Shown in pieces: positions 25,135-33,726 of a stretch of 64,000 bases of DNA; position 1 is the stretch's first letter, and each line of letters opens with the position of its first letter. The notes under the pieces were generated by a model. That model had not been told where the DNA came from. It worked only from the letters and a program-made list of their open reading frames with translations, and did not search any database. A program made the translations under genes and the position numbers. Origin of the DNA: Ruegeria meonggei (GTDB taxonomy: Bacteria; Pseudomonadota; Alphaproteobacteria; Rhodobacterales; Rhodobacteraceae); NCBI RefSeq assembly GCF_900172215.1, contig NZ_FWFP01000002.1, positions 434,001-498,000 on the forward strand. The letters run 5' to 3'.

Positions 25135-26328
25135 ATGCGGGCAACGAACAGACTTTCAGCTTCCTTTGTAAAATCTGCACCGGTCGGTAAACACTGCGAT
25201 GGAGCTGGGCTTTGGTTTATTAAACGAGACGACGGTGGCGCGCAGTGGATGCTTCGTGTGACTGTGCATGGCCGAAGGCGCGAAATGGGCTTAGGCGGCT
25301 ATCCAACTCTTTCTCTTGCAAGTGCTCGAAGTGTTGCACAGCGATGGCGCACGGTTGCTGCGGAAGGCCGTGATCCGGTCAAGGAGCGTGAAGCAGAGGC
25401 ACGTGCGGCGCGGCGGGAAGATGTTTCACTTGCGGTTCTGACTGCAGATGCATTCGAAGCGCGAAAGGCTGAACTCAAAGGCGATGGAAAAGCAGGGCGT
25501 TGGCTCTCACCGCTAAATGGGCATGTACTGCCCAAGCTTGGAAAGGTGCCAATAACAGACATTGACCAGCGCGACATTCGCGACACCCTGGCCCCAATCT
25601 GGCACACAAAAGCCGACACAGCGCGCAAAGCAATGAACCGGCTAAACATTGTCTTTCGCCACGCGGCCGCGCTTGGATTGGACGTTGATCTTCAGGCAAC
25701 CGAAAAAGCCAAAGCGTTGTTGGGAAAGTCACGTCACAAGCCGAAACACATCCCAGCGATGCTGTGGAGCGATGTCCCTGCCTTCTACTCAAGCTTAGAG
25801 GAACCCTCGCTCACGAACCTCGCTATGAGGTTGCTCATCCTAACCGGTGTTCGCTCTAAACCTTTGCGCTTTATCCGGCTCGAACAGATTGAAGGAGACG
25901 TCTGGACTATACCCGGTGAGGCCATGAAAGGTCGAAAAGGGGCAACAAGTGATTTCCGTGTGCCGCTTTCGCAGGAAGCGCAACGCGTTATCGACCTTGC
26001 CCTACCGCATTTCAGAAATGGTTTCCTTTTTCCGAATACACGGCAGGGCGTGATCTCTGATATGACGCTCTCAAGGATGATGGAGCGTCGCAAATTGGAC
26101 GCCCGCCCGCATGGCTTCCGCAGCAGTCTTCGCGACTGGCTGGCTGAAGCCACCGACGCACCTCACGAAGTAGCGGAAGCAATGCTGGGACACGTAACTG
26201 ACTCTGGTGTCGTTCGAGCTTACAGACGCACAGATTTTCTTGAGCAGCGTAGGGTGTTGAGCGAGCAATGGGCGAGCTACGTGTGCGGTGGAACTAGGGA
26301 AGTCGTGTCTTGCGTCTCAACACGGTAA
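25135..26328 (+). CDS. tyrosine recombinase integrase (DUF4102 type)
   Basis: 397 residues. An N-terminal DUF4102 arm-binding domain (GAGLWFIKRDDGGAQWMLRV, GLGGYPTLSLASAR) precedes the core-binding SAM-like domain and the catalytic domain. The active-site residues visible are Arg in LTGVRSKPLRFIRL, His-x-x-Arg in HGFRSSLRDW, the later His in MLGHVTD and Tyr in VRAYRRTDFLEQRR. It integrates the island at the tRNA-Phe 3' end. Transcribed inward from the tRNA-distal boundary. Confidence 0.93.
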   Translation: MRATNRLSASFVKSAPVGKHCDGAGLWFIKRDDGGAQWMLRVTVHGRRREMGLGGYPTLSLASARSVAQRWRTVAAEGRDPVKEREAEARAARREDVSLAVLTADAFEARKAELKGDGKAGRWLSPLNGHVLPKLGKVPITDIDQRDIRDTLAPIWHTKADTARKAMNRLNIVFRHAAALGLDVDLQATEKAKALLGKSRHKPKHIPAMLWSDVPAFYSSLEEPSLTNLAMRLLILTGVRSKPLRFIRLEQIEGDVWTIPGEAMKGRKGATSDFRVPLSQEAQRVIDLALPHFRNGFLFPNTRQGVISDMTLSRMMERRKLDARPHGFRSSLRDWLAEATDAPHEVAEAMLGHVTDSGVVRAYRRTDFLEQRRVLSEQWASYVCGGTREVVSCVSTR

Positions 26329-26541
26329 TTAACGCTAGCCGGGACCACTCTAAATACAGTGGCTGAGCAAATCTAAACAGCTACATATTGAATTGCACCA
26401 ATTAGTCCGCTAACACTGGAATTGTTGCTGCGCAAGATGTGCAGCTCGTCTTCCCCGACACGGGGGCACCCATTGGTGGGACGAGCGGCCGTTTGCGATC
26501 ATTCTGGCTTTCGTCCCGAGTAAGAAAGGACGACTGTCACA
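26329..26541. other. intergenic region between integrase and alpA-like gene
   Basis: This 213-bp gap contains an imperfect hairpin, GCTGCGCA-AGA-TGTGCAGC (26427-26445), without a T-run, and presumably the promoter of the downstream phage-like cassette. I see no gene in it. Confidence 0.35.
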
Positions 26542-26748
26542 ATGAGCACATCCACGGCGACTTCCGCAAAATACCTGACCCTAATGGAACTTCGCGAGAA
26601 GCTCGGGAACCGTTCTCGTTCATCCATTTATGCCGACCTGGCTGCAGAGCGGCTTCCCAAACCCGTCAAACTGGGTGGTCGTTTGCTGTGGATCGAAGAG
26701 GAAATCGATTCCCACCTCCGCGCTCTGCGCGATGGCGACATATGCTAA
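26542..26748 (+). CDS. AlpA-type DNA-binding protein (recombination directionality factor)
   Basis: 68 residues with a MerR-like helix-turn-helix: YLTLMELREKLGNRSRSSIYADLAAERLPKPVKLGGRLLW. AlpA proteins of P4-like elements activate integrase or act as excisionases. Position between the integrase and the replication-like genes fits that role. Confidence 0.88.
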   Translation: MSTSTATSAKYLTLMELREKLGNRSRSSIYADLAAERLPKPVKLGGRLLWIEEEIDSHLRALRDGDIC

Positions 26749-26865
26749 TCGCGCGCAGTGGAGGATCCATTATGGTCGATCGCTTCGATACATCGACAAT
26801 AGCTAACATCACTTGTGACGCTGTAAGCCCAAGGGAACTTGGAAAGCTGCGGCAGGTTACTCACG

Positions 26866-27618
26866 ATGAGTAATTTCAACGCCAAACGTGCCCGCACAAA
26901 ACGTCCCTGCCCACTTTGGGTAGACGCATTCCAGCGTGATACTCAACCCCTCGCAGCCGATGAAGTTGGCGCCTACATGCTTATTCTCATGGCGATGTGG
27001 GTGCGCGAAACATGTGATTTCCCTGATGATGACCGCCGTCTAGCGGCGGTCTCCAGGGTATCTTTCCGCCTCTGGAGGTCACGCATCGGGCCTGCCATCA
27101 GGGAGTTCCTTGAAACCGAAAATGGCGTCCTAATTTCCCGCCGGTTGCGAAAAGAAGCTGCTTACGTCGAACGCCATTGCAAGACTCAATCCGACCGGAA
27201 ATCGGGGAAAAAAACGGGTAACCCATTGGGAAATACAGGAACACTATCAACCGAGGGAAAATCCGCGGTTGCAACCGTGGATACCCCCACGGACAAACCT
27301 ACCCAACTACCCAACAACCCAAATATTACCATTCCTGACGGAATGGACGGCAACGCCGTCGATGCGACAGATGTCGTTTGGTCGAAGTGCAAGGGTTGGC
27401 TGGTTTCGAAAGGTGTCGATGACCGCCAGGCCCGCAGTGTCATTGGCAAGTGGCTGAAGAGGAGTTCAGTTAGCGAGGTTCGGGCGGCCTTCATTGACGC
27501 CTACCACGCCAAAACCGGAGACCCGATCCCCTACATCACCGCAATTCTCGGCAAGCCTGCACAGCCTACCACGGCTGAACTCATGGCGATGGCGAAGGAG
27601 GTAAATGCAAAACGATGA
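26866..27618 (+). CDS. DUF1376 (YdaU-like) phage replication-associated protein
   Basis: About 250 residues. The N-terminal DUF1376 domain reads CPLWVDAFQRDTQPLAADEVGAYMLILMAMW, typical of YdaU-like proteins in lambdoid phage replication regions. A low-complexity linker (about residues 115-160) leads to a C-terminal helical segment (VWSKCKGWLVSKGVDDRQARSVIGKWLKR) of the kind seen in replication initiators. ATG 26866 is used. The stop overlaps the next ATG by 4 bp. Confidence 0.82.
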   Translation: MSNFNAKRARTKRPCPLWVDAFQRDTQPLAADEVGAYMLILMAMWVRETCDFPDDDRRLAAVSRVSFRLWRSRIGPAIREFLETENGVLISRRLRKEAAYVERHCKTQSDRKSGKKTGNPLGNTGTLSTEGKSAVATVDTPTDKPTQLPNNPNITIPDGMDGNAVDATDVVWSKCKGWLVSKGVDDRQARSVIGKWLKRSSVSEVRAAFIDAYHAKTGDPIPYITAILGKPAQPTTAELMAMAKEVNAKR

Positions 27619-28235
27619 CCATGTTCGACCGCAAGCGGCGGGAAACCTTCTTGACCGACAAGATCACCGGCTATCTCGACCGCAAGGCCCCGCCTCGCAG
27701 CCTCGGGGCTCAAGCTCAGGCCAACGAGATGGCCTCACTGGTTCGTTGCTTCATGCGTTTTGCCCCGAAAGACGGTTACGAGGATTGGTGGCCGAACTTC
27801 GAGGATCGGCTTGACGAGGACGCCAAGACCCGCGCATGGCCCACCGCCGGAGAAATTAAGGCGGCGGCAATGGCAATCACCGGCCCGTCCTCCCGGCGCA
27901 TTGCCGAGGGCAACGAGTTTGACCCTCTGGATGTGAACGCAAAGCGAATGCATGCCGGTGAGCGGGTGTCTGATGGCTATCTCTATGGGCGTCTTTCTGT
28001 CGAATTGGTGGCAAGTGGGAAAGTCAGTGAAGCCCAGATGCGCCGCTATCGCGCGGCGTTTATCTTTTGGCTCAAAGACACCTACGACGAACCAATTGCG
28101 TTGGCGAAAGTTGCCGAGTTCGAAGCCCGCCATGCCGCTGCGGAGGCCGCTGCGCATGAACCCTTAGAGCCGCGCGCCTTGCCCAAGCCGCAACCCAAGA
28201 TAGTACCCAGACACGAATGGGATGGTGCAGCATGA
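27615..28235 (+). CDS. hypothetical island protein (206 aa)
   Basis: No recognised domain. It is charged, predicted helical, with MTMFDRKRRETFLTDKITGYL at the start and a basic-to-proline-rich C-terminus (PRALPKPQPKIVPRHEWD). ATGA overlaps on both sides show it is co-translated with the DUF1376 protein and the following 38-aa reading frame. In this position phages often encode DnaC- or replication-accessory proteins; that is only context. Confidence 0.75.
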   Translation: MTMFDRKRRETFLTDKITGYLDRKAPPRSLGAQAQANEMASLVRCFMRFAPKDGYEDWWPNFEDRLDEDAKTRAWPTAGEIKAAAMAITGPSSRRIAEGNEFDPLDVNAKRMHAGERVSDGYLYGRLSVELVASGKVSEAQMRRYRAAFIFWLKDTYDEPIALAKVAEFEARHAAAEAAAHEPLEPRALPKPQPKIVPRHEWDGAA

Positions 28236-28348
28236 ACGCAATGTCAAAACTAGCCTCTATGGAAAGCAAGGGGACCGGCGCCACCCCCTTCGCCTCGCGC
28301 CCATCATGGGGTTTGCCAACTATGTTAACAAATGTTGGTGTTTTCTGA
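28232..28348 (+). CDS. 38-aa translationally coupled micro-ORF
   Basis: ATG 28232 overlaps the previous stop (ATGA), and the TGA at 28346-28348 overlaps the next ATG (TGATG). The product would begin MNAMSKLASMESKGTGATPF and end TMLTNVGVF. Being joined at both ends to its neighbours argues for real translation, at least as a coupling device. No family recognised. Confidence 0.5.
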   Translation: MNAMSKLASMESKGTGATPFASRPSWGLPTMLTNVGVF

Positions 28349-28719
28349 TGGGGCGACCGACCAATTTTGAGAAGAAATTCCGTGCGCGCTTTCAGTGTGA
28401 CCCCATTGATTGGCAGGCACTACAGTCACGTTGGCGGCCGTGCCCAGCAGAGGCGCACAAGCACCCAAACTATCGGAGGGATTGCTCACAGTGTCGCGGT
28501 GCAAACTGCAAACAGATGGCGGAGCTGGGCTTGAATGATTCCGGTGAACGACTGCCTAAGTCAGAGCGCCCAACATGCAACGCTAAGACCCGTGCAGGAG
28601 GCCAATGTCAGGCACGTGTAGTACCTGGCAAGCGGCGATGCAGGTTGCATGGTGGTCTCAGTACCGGCCCCAAAGGGAAACGAAGAAGCAAGGCCAATCT
28701 TGAGCAAGAGGGCGACTGA
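28348..28719 (+). CDS. HGGxSTGP-motif phage protein
   Basis: About 123 residues from ATG 28348; the frame is open further upstream, to ATG 28222. Two Cys clusters (CPAEAHKHPNYRRDCSQC, CNAKTRAGGQC) precede the motif CRLHGGLSTGPK. Small proteins with this HGGxSTGP motif are common in phages and satellites, often near terminase genes, and may bind zinc and DNA. Start chosen for the TGATG junction with the micro-ORF. Last gene of the phage-like cassette. Confidence 0.78.
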   Translation: MGRPTNFEKKFRARFQCDPIDWQALQSRWRPCPAEAHKHPNYRRDCSQCRGANCKQMAELGLNDSGERLPKSERPTCNAKTRAGGQCQARVVPGKRRCRLHGGLSTGPKGKRRSKANLEQEGD

Positions 28720-28721
28720 AG

Positions 28722-28740
28722 GGAGGCGGGCGACGCCTCC
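28722..28740. repeat. GC hairpin after phage-like cassette
   Basis: GGAGGCG-GGCGA-CGCCTCC is a perfect 7-bp stem with a 5-nt loop just after the HGG-protein stop. No T-run follows, so it is at best a rho-assisted terminator or RNA-stability element. Confidence 0.45.
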
Positions 28741-28912
28741 GTAGTACTGCCGGTAGAGCACGCAATCCGTTAGTAGTGGGTCTATATAGTGTTACGATTT
28801 CGTCCGTTATCTACCCTGTCTCAACGACGTCGCTGTCCGACACATCGTTCTGAAAAATAGCCGCCTGTAGAACTGATACCATCCGGTTCACGCAAAAACC
28901 CGAAAGCTCAAA

Positions 28913-31468
28913 CTAGTTCGCACTGAGTTGCATAATACGAACTTCCAGTATCTTTTTTGCAATCCCCAATTGTGCGGTCAAAATATCGACCCTTTCACGG
29001 TTCCGTTTTCCAGCGGCCTTTTCGATGGCCAATATTCCATCTTGGAGGGTTCCTTGCGCCCTTCTTAGCATCGTCATATCTCTGGACTTAGATAGACCAG
29101 CAATTTGGTCTGCAACGAACGTAGCTGTGTATTGGTCGAAAGATAATCCTCGTTTAATTGGTTCCGAAATAGACTTGAATAAATAGCCTAAATCTCCTTC
29201 TGCTGCCCCAATATAGCCTGTCATCGCCCTGTTTAGCCAGTCTGCTGTTTTTGAACGATCAATCTTCTTAGCCGAAGCAGCAAAATGCATGGCCCAAAGG
29301 TAAGCTATTATTGATTGTGTGAAAAACGTCAATTTATCAGGATTGCCGCTTCCAGATATCGACCGAGCTTGCGTTGACCTGCACTCACCGATCTTCGAGT
29401 AAAATTCGGATCTGTGTCTGTCAGAAAAGTTTTCGTCAGTAGCAACACGCTCACAAAGTGAAACCGCTTCTAGAAAACGATACCCTGTTTTGCGCTCCGC
29501 GTAAAACCACGCACGAAGCATAAAAATATCTTTGTAGCCAAAGCTATCAGCTTTCTCAAACAAACCACGCGCTTTCGACAGATCAGGCGGCTCTGATTGC
29601 ACGTAAGCTTGCCCTAGAACTGATAGGAACTTTGGATTTACTTTTACAGCATCGTTCTCGTCGATTTGCTTGGCCTCCAAGACCACTTGACCGTACTTTC
29701 CTTCACGCACAAGCCGTTCGAATTTGATAATCGTCGTGGCTTCTTGCGGAGTGGATTTAGCTGTGTCCCGACGGAAGTGTTCAACTGCACGCTTGACTGC
29801 CTCGTAGTAAGGAAGTCTCTTTGATACTGATCGAACAAAGCCCTGCGCAGATGGAGAGAGACTGTACCCAGTAGTTTCGTCATCCTGGGTCGAAATCTTC
29901 AAGAAAATGTTTGCGGTTTCGTTGATTGCAGATCGCACTTGGTCGTTAGAAGCGTTTGTTATCGCGCAAATCGCGTCGAACCCCAGCGGGCCACCATACT
30001 CCATAAGAGCTGCAAGGACTTGGCGGCTTTTACCGTTAAGGTCCAGCTTGTCGTATTCTCGTTGATAGAGGTATTTTCTAGCGGCCTCGCCCCCCTTGTC
30101 TTTGAAGTCTCTTAGAGCCTCGTGATAAGAACTACAGTTTGTTCGGAGACCAACAACGGTTTCTATAAGCAGTGGCAAACAAGAAGTTTCTTCCGCGATA
30201 CGCTCTATTGCGTCGCTGTTTGGCATCTGGGGTCCAAACAACTCGCAACACTCTTCTAAAAACGCGGGAAGTTCCGCTTCTTTATCTAATCCCGGAACAG
30301 AAATTGCTGAGTTTTTAGCATAAGAAGCGTCATTTCTAAGGGTATAGATCAGCTTTATGACCTTGCGCGCTTGGCTACAAAGTAGGAACAAGTCTTCTTC
30401 ACCTGTATCCTGACCACTCCTACTGAGCGCGTCGATGTCGTCGATCACGATCAACCCGTTATAGGTATCAAAGAGACCTCTTATTTCATTGAGCAAACCT
30501 TCTCCACTCAGCAGCTCTGTTTCGGCTTCCGAAAATCCACCGACATCTTTCAGTATCAAACGATACAATTCCTCAGCTGTAGAAAACTGCCTACTGCCAA
30601 ACAATTGCTCTGCGCCGATGCGAACGTTCAGTTCGGTCTCCTTCGAAGAAACAAATAACGCAAAGTCCAGCTTCTCCCCATTTTGCAGACTTGCAGCTTT
30701 CCAGTTGTACGCGACTTGGTCCAAAAACTCATATGCCAACGTGCTTTTTCCAGAACCACCAGGTCCCGAAAGATAAATTCTTGGCATCCGGCTCAGCAAA
30801 AGCCATTTCCAAAGCTCAGTCGTCAATTCTGTACGACCAATAAAGTTAGGTAGTGTAGACGGCGATGGAGGTGCTGAGTATTGAATACCCGAAATATTTT
30901 CATCTGCTTCGTCGAAAGGATTTTCGCGGCGCGAAAACACTAAAGGGAGGTGATGGCTGCTTGCGGTTTTTGCTTCATGGCGTTCCCGTATGTACAGCTT
31001 GCCCTTGTCAATTTGATGGTAGGTTCTTTGAGAAATGACTGGTTCCGTAGTTGTGCGCTTTGGAACTAACACAACAGATATCGTTTTGCTGTCGCCTCCG
31101 ACCGTCAATTCGTAATTTCGCCGAATCAATTCGAAGCGCGTACCAAAAATTTCAGTTACTAGGGAATTGAATTTTTCAACATCGAACGATCCATTTACAC
31201 CGACCGGTTTAAAGTCCTTGTCACGAACGCCAAATACAACGATCCCACCGAATGTATTGTGAAACGCTAGAAACAGTTTTAGCAAACCTGATCGATAATT
31301 CTCGTCCTTTGGAGCCGGGAAATCCTCCTTGAAGTCGAGCAGAACATTCTCTTGAATTACGAACTGATCGTTTTTAGTGTCATATAGATCATCAAAAAGA
31401 TCAAAAAAATCTTCTGAAAGACTCCCTGCACAAACCGCCTCATGCAATTTCGTAATTTCGGCCTTCAT
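28913..31468 (-). CDS. AlbA_2 (Schlafen-like) - STAND NTPase - TPR-like protein
   Basis: 851 residues in three parts. Residues about 37-165 form an AlbA_2/Schlafen-type domain (LLDFKEDFPAP, then FHNTFGGIVVFGVRDKDFKPVG). Residues about 205-480 form a STAND/NB-ARC-like NTPase: Walker A GPGGSGKST (235-243), Walker B GLIVIDDIDAL (338-348), an IYTLRND segment and the GLPL-like SCLPLLIETVVG. The rest is helical and TPR-like (VLGQAYVQSEPPDLSKARGLFEKADSFGYKD). STAND proteins of this build act as sensors with an effector at one end; the AlbA_2 part may be the nucleic-acid-acting effector. AT-rich relative to the chromosome. Next to a restriction-type operon on the same strand. Anti-phage defence is inferred. 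Confidence 0.82.
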   Translation of the reverse strand: MKAEITKLHEAVCAGSLSEDFFDLFDDLYDTKNDQFVIQENVLLDFKEDFPAPKDENYRSGLLKLFLAFHNTFGGIVVFGVRDKDFKPVGVNGSFDVEKFNSLVTEIFGTRFELIRRNYELTVGGDSKTISVVLVPKRTTTEPVISQRTYHQIDKGKLYIRERHEAKTASSHHLPLVFSRRENPFDEADENISGIQYSAPPSPSTLPNFIGRTELTTELWKWLLLSRMPRIYLSGPGGSGKSTLAYEFLDQVAYNWKAASLQNGEKLDFALFVSSKETELNVRIGAEQLFGSRQFSTAEELYRLILKDVGGFSEAETELLSGEGLLNEIRGLFDTYNGLIVIDDIDALSRSGQDTGEEDLFLLCSQARKVIKLIYTLRNDASYAKNSAISVPGLDKEAELPAFLEECCELFGPQMPNSDAIERIAEETSCLPLLIETVVGLRTNCSSYHEALRDFKDKGGEAARKYLYQREYDKLDLNGKSRQVLAALMEYGGPLGFDAICAITNASNDQVRSAINETANIFLKISTQDDETTGYSLSPSAQGFVRSVSKRLPYYEAVKRAVEHFRRDTAKSTPQEATTIIKFERLVREGKYGQVVLEAKQIDENDAVKVNPKFLSVLGQAYVQSEPPDLSKARGLFEKADSFGYKDIFMLRAWFYAERKTGYRFLEAVSLCERVATDENFSDRHRSEFYSKIGECRSTQARSISGSGNPDKLTFFTQSIIAYLWAMHFAASAKKIDRSKTADWLNRAMTGYIGAAEGDLGYLFKSISEPIKRGLSFDQYTATFVADQIAGLSKSRDMTMLRRAQGTLQDGILAIEKAAGKRNRERVDILTAQLGIAKKILEVRIMQLSAN

Positions 31469-31553
31469 TACACCAACCTTTGTAGTCTTGTTTTATGTTA
31501 GAGGAGACGAACTTTGGGAAAGCTAAACCTGATATCGCGATTGATAGGATAAT

Positions 31554-32717
31554 TTAACTTCCTAATCTGAGAGTTTCGTGGATATCTTCGGCTACTATGC
31601 GGGCAAGCTGCACGGGCACCGCATTGCCCAGCTGTCGCATAGTTTCAGTCCAAGAACCGTGAAATACCATGTCATCTGGAAAAGTTTGCAGTCGCGCGCT
31701 TTCGCGAACAGTAAAGTAGCGAATTGAGCCATCTGGGCGTCGAAGCATATTTTCTCCGCCCGGTACGCCATGCACTCCGGCTTTTAGTGTTTTCGCTGGT
31801 TCGTCTAGTGGGCTGCCGGTATGACCCGGATAAGAACGCGCACCGGGCTGAAAGTGATGATCATGGAAGTGTGCTGCCAAATCAGGCTGAATCTCCGGGT
31901 CTGGGAGATCGCTAATAGCCTGTCGAACCGTAATCCAAGGCAAACTGTCCGGTTTGTCCTTCAGTTTTTCAGCGCGCGCTTGGCCCCTGCCACCCTCAGG
32001 TCGATTCTTCTTTGCAACTTCAAGTAGGTCCCAATATTCTCCGGAACGCCATTGCGACCAAAGTAATGCGTCTTTCGAGTGCGTTTGGTTAGGAAAATGC
32101 CAGCGGATTTCCGTATCTCCTCGAAAACCAACAAAAAACACCCGTTCACGCCGTTGGGGAACGCCGTAGTCCGCAGCATTGAGAACCTGTTTTATCACGC
32201 GGTAGTGTAAGCCATCCTTAGAACCAAAGGTGTGATGCTCTTCCAGCCGAGCGAGGTGTTCGAGCCACTCTTCGTTTTCCCGCGCGACAACGTCAGGATA
32301 CGACAGTTGCAAGTGAATATACTCTAAGTAGTTGGCAAAACTACTACGCGTCAGCCCCTTGACGTTCTCGAAAAGAAACACGGAAGGCTTTAATTCTCTC
32401 ACAGCACGTATCGCTTGAGGAAACATATCTCTCTCGTCGAGAAACGCTCTATGCTGTCCACCCATTGAGAACGGTTGACAAGGTGGACCTCCTGTAACCA
32501 ACGACACGTCGTCTGAAATGGATGTGAAATCAAAGTCTTTTACATCACCCTGATGAATTGGCCAATGGGCAATCGGATGCAAGCCTCTGGCTTTGTTCTC
32601 TCGCAGAGTATCACAAGCCCAGCGATCCCAGTCCATAACCGCAACAGGCTCAAATCCAGCCAAGCTGGCTCCCATGCCTAACCCGCCCGCACCAACGAAG
32701 AGTTCCACCGAGCGCAT
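31554..32717 (-). CDS. C5 cytosine DNA methyltransferase
   Basis: 387 residues with the ordered motifs of Dcm-type enzymes: motif I ELFVGAGGLGMG (5-16), IV GGPPCQPFS with catalytic Cys80, VI FENVKG (116-121), VIII PQRRERVFFVGFRG (187-200) and a C-terminal RESARLQTFPDD. It methylates cytosine C5 in a recognition site set by the region between VIII and IX, which cannot be read from sequence. Start codon overlaps the vsr stop by 1 bp (TAATG). Acts with the Vsr, helicase and MORC genes upstream as the modification arm. Confidence 0.94.
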   Translation of the reverse strand: MRSVELFVGAGGLGMGASLAGFEPVAVMDWDRWACDTLRENKARGLHPIAHWPIHQGDVKDFDFTSISDDVSLVTGGPPCQPFSMGGQHRAFLDERDMFPQAIRAVRELKPSVFLFENVKGLTRSSFANYLEYIHLQLSYPDVVARENEEWLEHLARLEEHHTFGSKDGLHYRVIKQVLNAADYGVPQRRERVFFVGFRGDTEIRWHFPNQTHSKDALLWSQWRSGEYWDLLEVAKKNRPEGGRGQARAEKLKDKPDSLPWITVRQAISDLPDPEIQPDLAAHFHDHHFQPGARSYPGHTGSPLDEPAKTLKAGVHGVPGGENMLRRPDGSIRYFTVRESARLQTFPDDMVFHGSWTETMRQLGNAVPVQLARIVAEDIHETLRLGS

Positions 32718-33127
32718 TAGTTCAAATACTCCTTGATTTCCCTTTCAAGCCAATCTTCATCTTTAACCTGACATTCCCAAATCACTAACGAACTCCAGCC
32801 CATTTTCACAAGCAACTTCGAGTTTCGTTGGTCCCTCTGCTTGTTCTGTTCCAATTTCGGGTACCAAAAGTCCAACCTAGATTTGGGCAGGCGTGCGAGA
32901 CGGCAATTCGTATCATCATGCCGATGCCAGAAACAACCGTGAACGAAGATTACCTTCCTTTTAGGCCTAAAAACCAAATCAGGCTTCCCAGGCAAATCCC
33001 TACAATGGAGACGGTAACGATAGCCCATACCGTGAACCAAACGGCGCACCAACAATTCGGGCTTTGAGTCTCTCCCGCGAATACGCTTCATACGTTCGCT
33101 TCGCTGTTGCTCCGTCAGTGTATCCAA
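32717..33127 (-). CDS. vsr: very short patch repair (Vsr) endonuclease
   Basis: 136 residues, the usual length. MKRIRGRDSKPELLVRRLVH at the front and catalytic Asp50 in GKPDLVF are present, followed by VIFVHGCFWHRHD with conserved histidines. Vsr nicks next to T:G mismatches arising when 5-methylcytosine deaminates, which fits the methyltransferase gene directly downstream. The start is TTG 33127 with GGGGTAG upstream; no earlier ATG exists in frame. Confidence 0.93.
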   Translation of the reverse strand: MDTLTEQQRSERMKRIRGRDSKPELLVRRLVHGMGYRYRLHCRDLPGKPDLVFRPKRKVIFVHGCFWHRHDDTNCRLARLPKSRLDFWYPKLEQNKQRDQRNSKLLVKMGWSSLVIWECQVKDEDWLEREIKEYLN

Positions 33128-33204
33128 TTTTTGTATCTACCCCGCTAGCCGAGCCTATTGTTGCTTAGAGCTTCTACGCCAGCCAGACTGGGCGTGATCT
33201 TAAG

Positions 33205-33726
33205 TCAATCCAACCAGACGATCTTTTGGATGCCGAGCCGCTGGGACGCAATTTCAACTACGTCACGCTCTGACGCTAAATCAAACTTTGCCGCTGACTC
33301 CGTCAGCACGACCGCAAATGGCTTGCCAATCTCAAACGAACGCTCAAAGATAGCCATAAGCGTAGCTTTCCATTCGCTCGATTTACTCCACGCAATCTGT
33401 CGACCGTCGGACAACAAACAACCGTGAGGTTTTATATAAGTTTCGGCTATCGCTTCGTCTTGCGCTATTCCAAGGACTCTCATTATGCGAGTTGGATCGG
33501 CAGACGCCTCGCGCATGTATGATTTTAGCAAAGTATCCTTTATGTAAACACGGACCTTTCGCGGATCCATATACCGGCCCAATCTGCCCCCAATTGCCTC
33601 AGCTTCAGTCCAATTTGTGTAGTACCTTGACTTATCGGTCGATGCCAAAGCCGACCAGTTCAAACGATCAGCTTCCTCCCATAAGATCTTCCGAATTTCT
33701 TCTCGAACTTCGGCAGGAACTCTCAT
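33205..33726 (-). CDS. hypothetical protein of MORC/Vsr restriction operon (173 aa)
   Basis: No family recognised. The N-terminus is helical (VREEIRKILWEEADRLNW), then a charged middle (YMDPRKVRVYIKDTLLKSYM), then an alternating strand/helix C-terminal half (KPHGCLLSDGRQIAWSKSSE, ATLMAIFERSFEIGKPFAVV) ending IQKIVWLD. It overlaps the helicase stop by 4 bp (ATGA), so it is made with it. Could be a specificity, inhibitor or nuclease subunit; the sequence alone does not decide. Confidence 0.75.
   Translation of the reverse strand: MRVPAEVREEIRKILWEEADRLNWSALASTDKSRYYTNWTEAEAIGGRLGRYMDPRKVRVYIKDTLLKSYMREASADPTRIMRVLGIAQDEAIAETYIKPHGCLLSDGRQIAWSKSSEWKATLMAIFERSFEIGKPFAVVLTESAAKFDLASERDVVEIASQRLGIQKIVWLD

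Noticed and set aside
26439-26873. 144-codon frame over the AlpA-like gene
   Set aside because: Overlaps the clear AlpA-type gene in another frame and has no recognisable features.
28722-28740. Rho-independent terminator after the HGG protein
   Set aside because: The stem is good, but there is no T-run after it on either strand, so I list it only as a hairpin.
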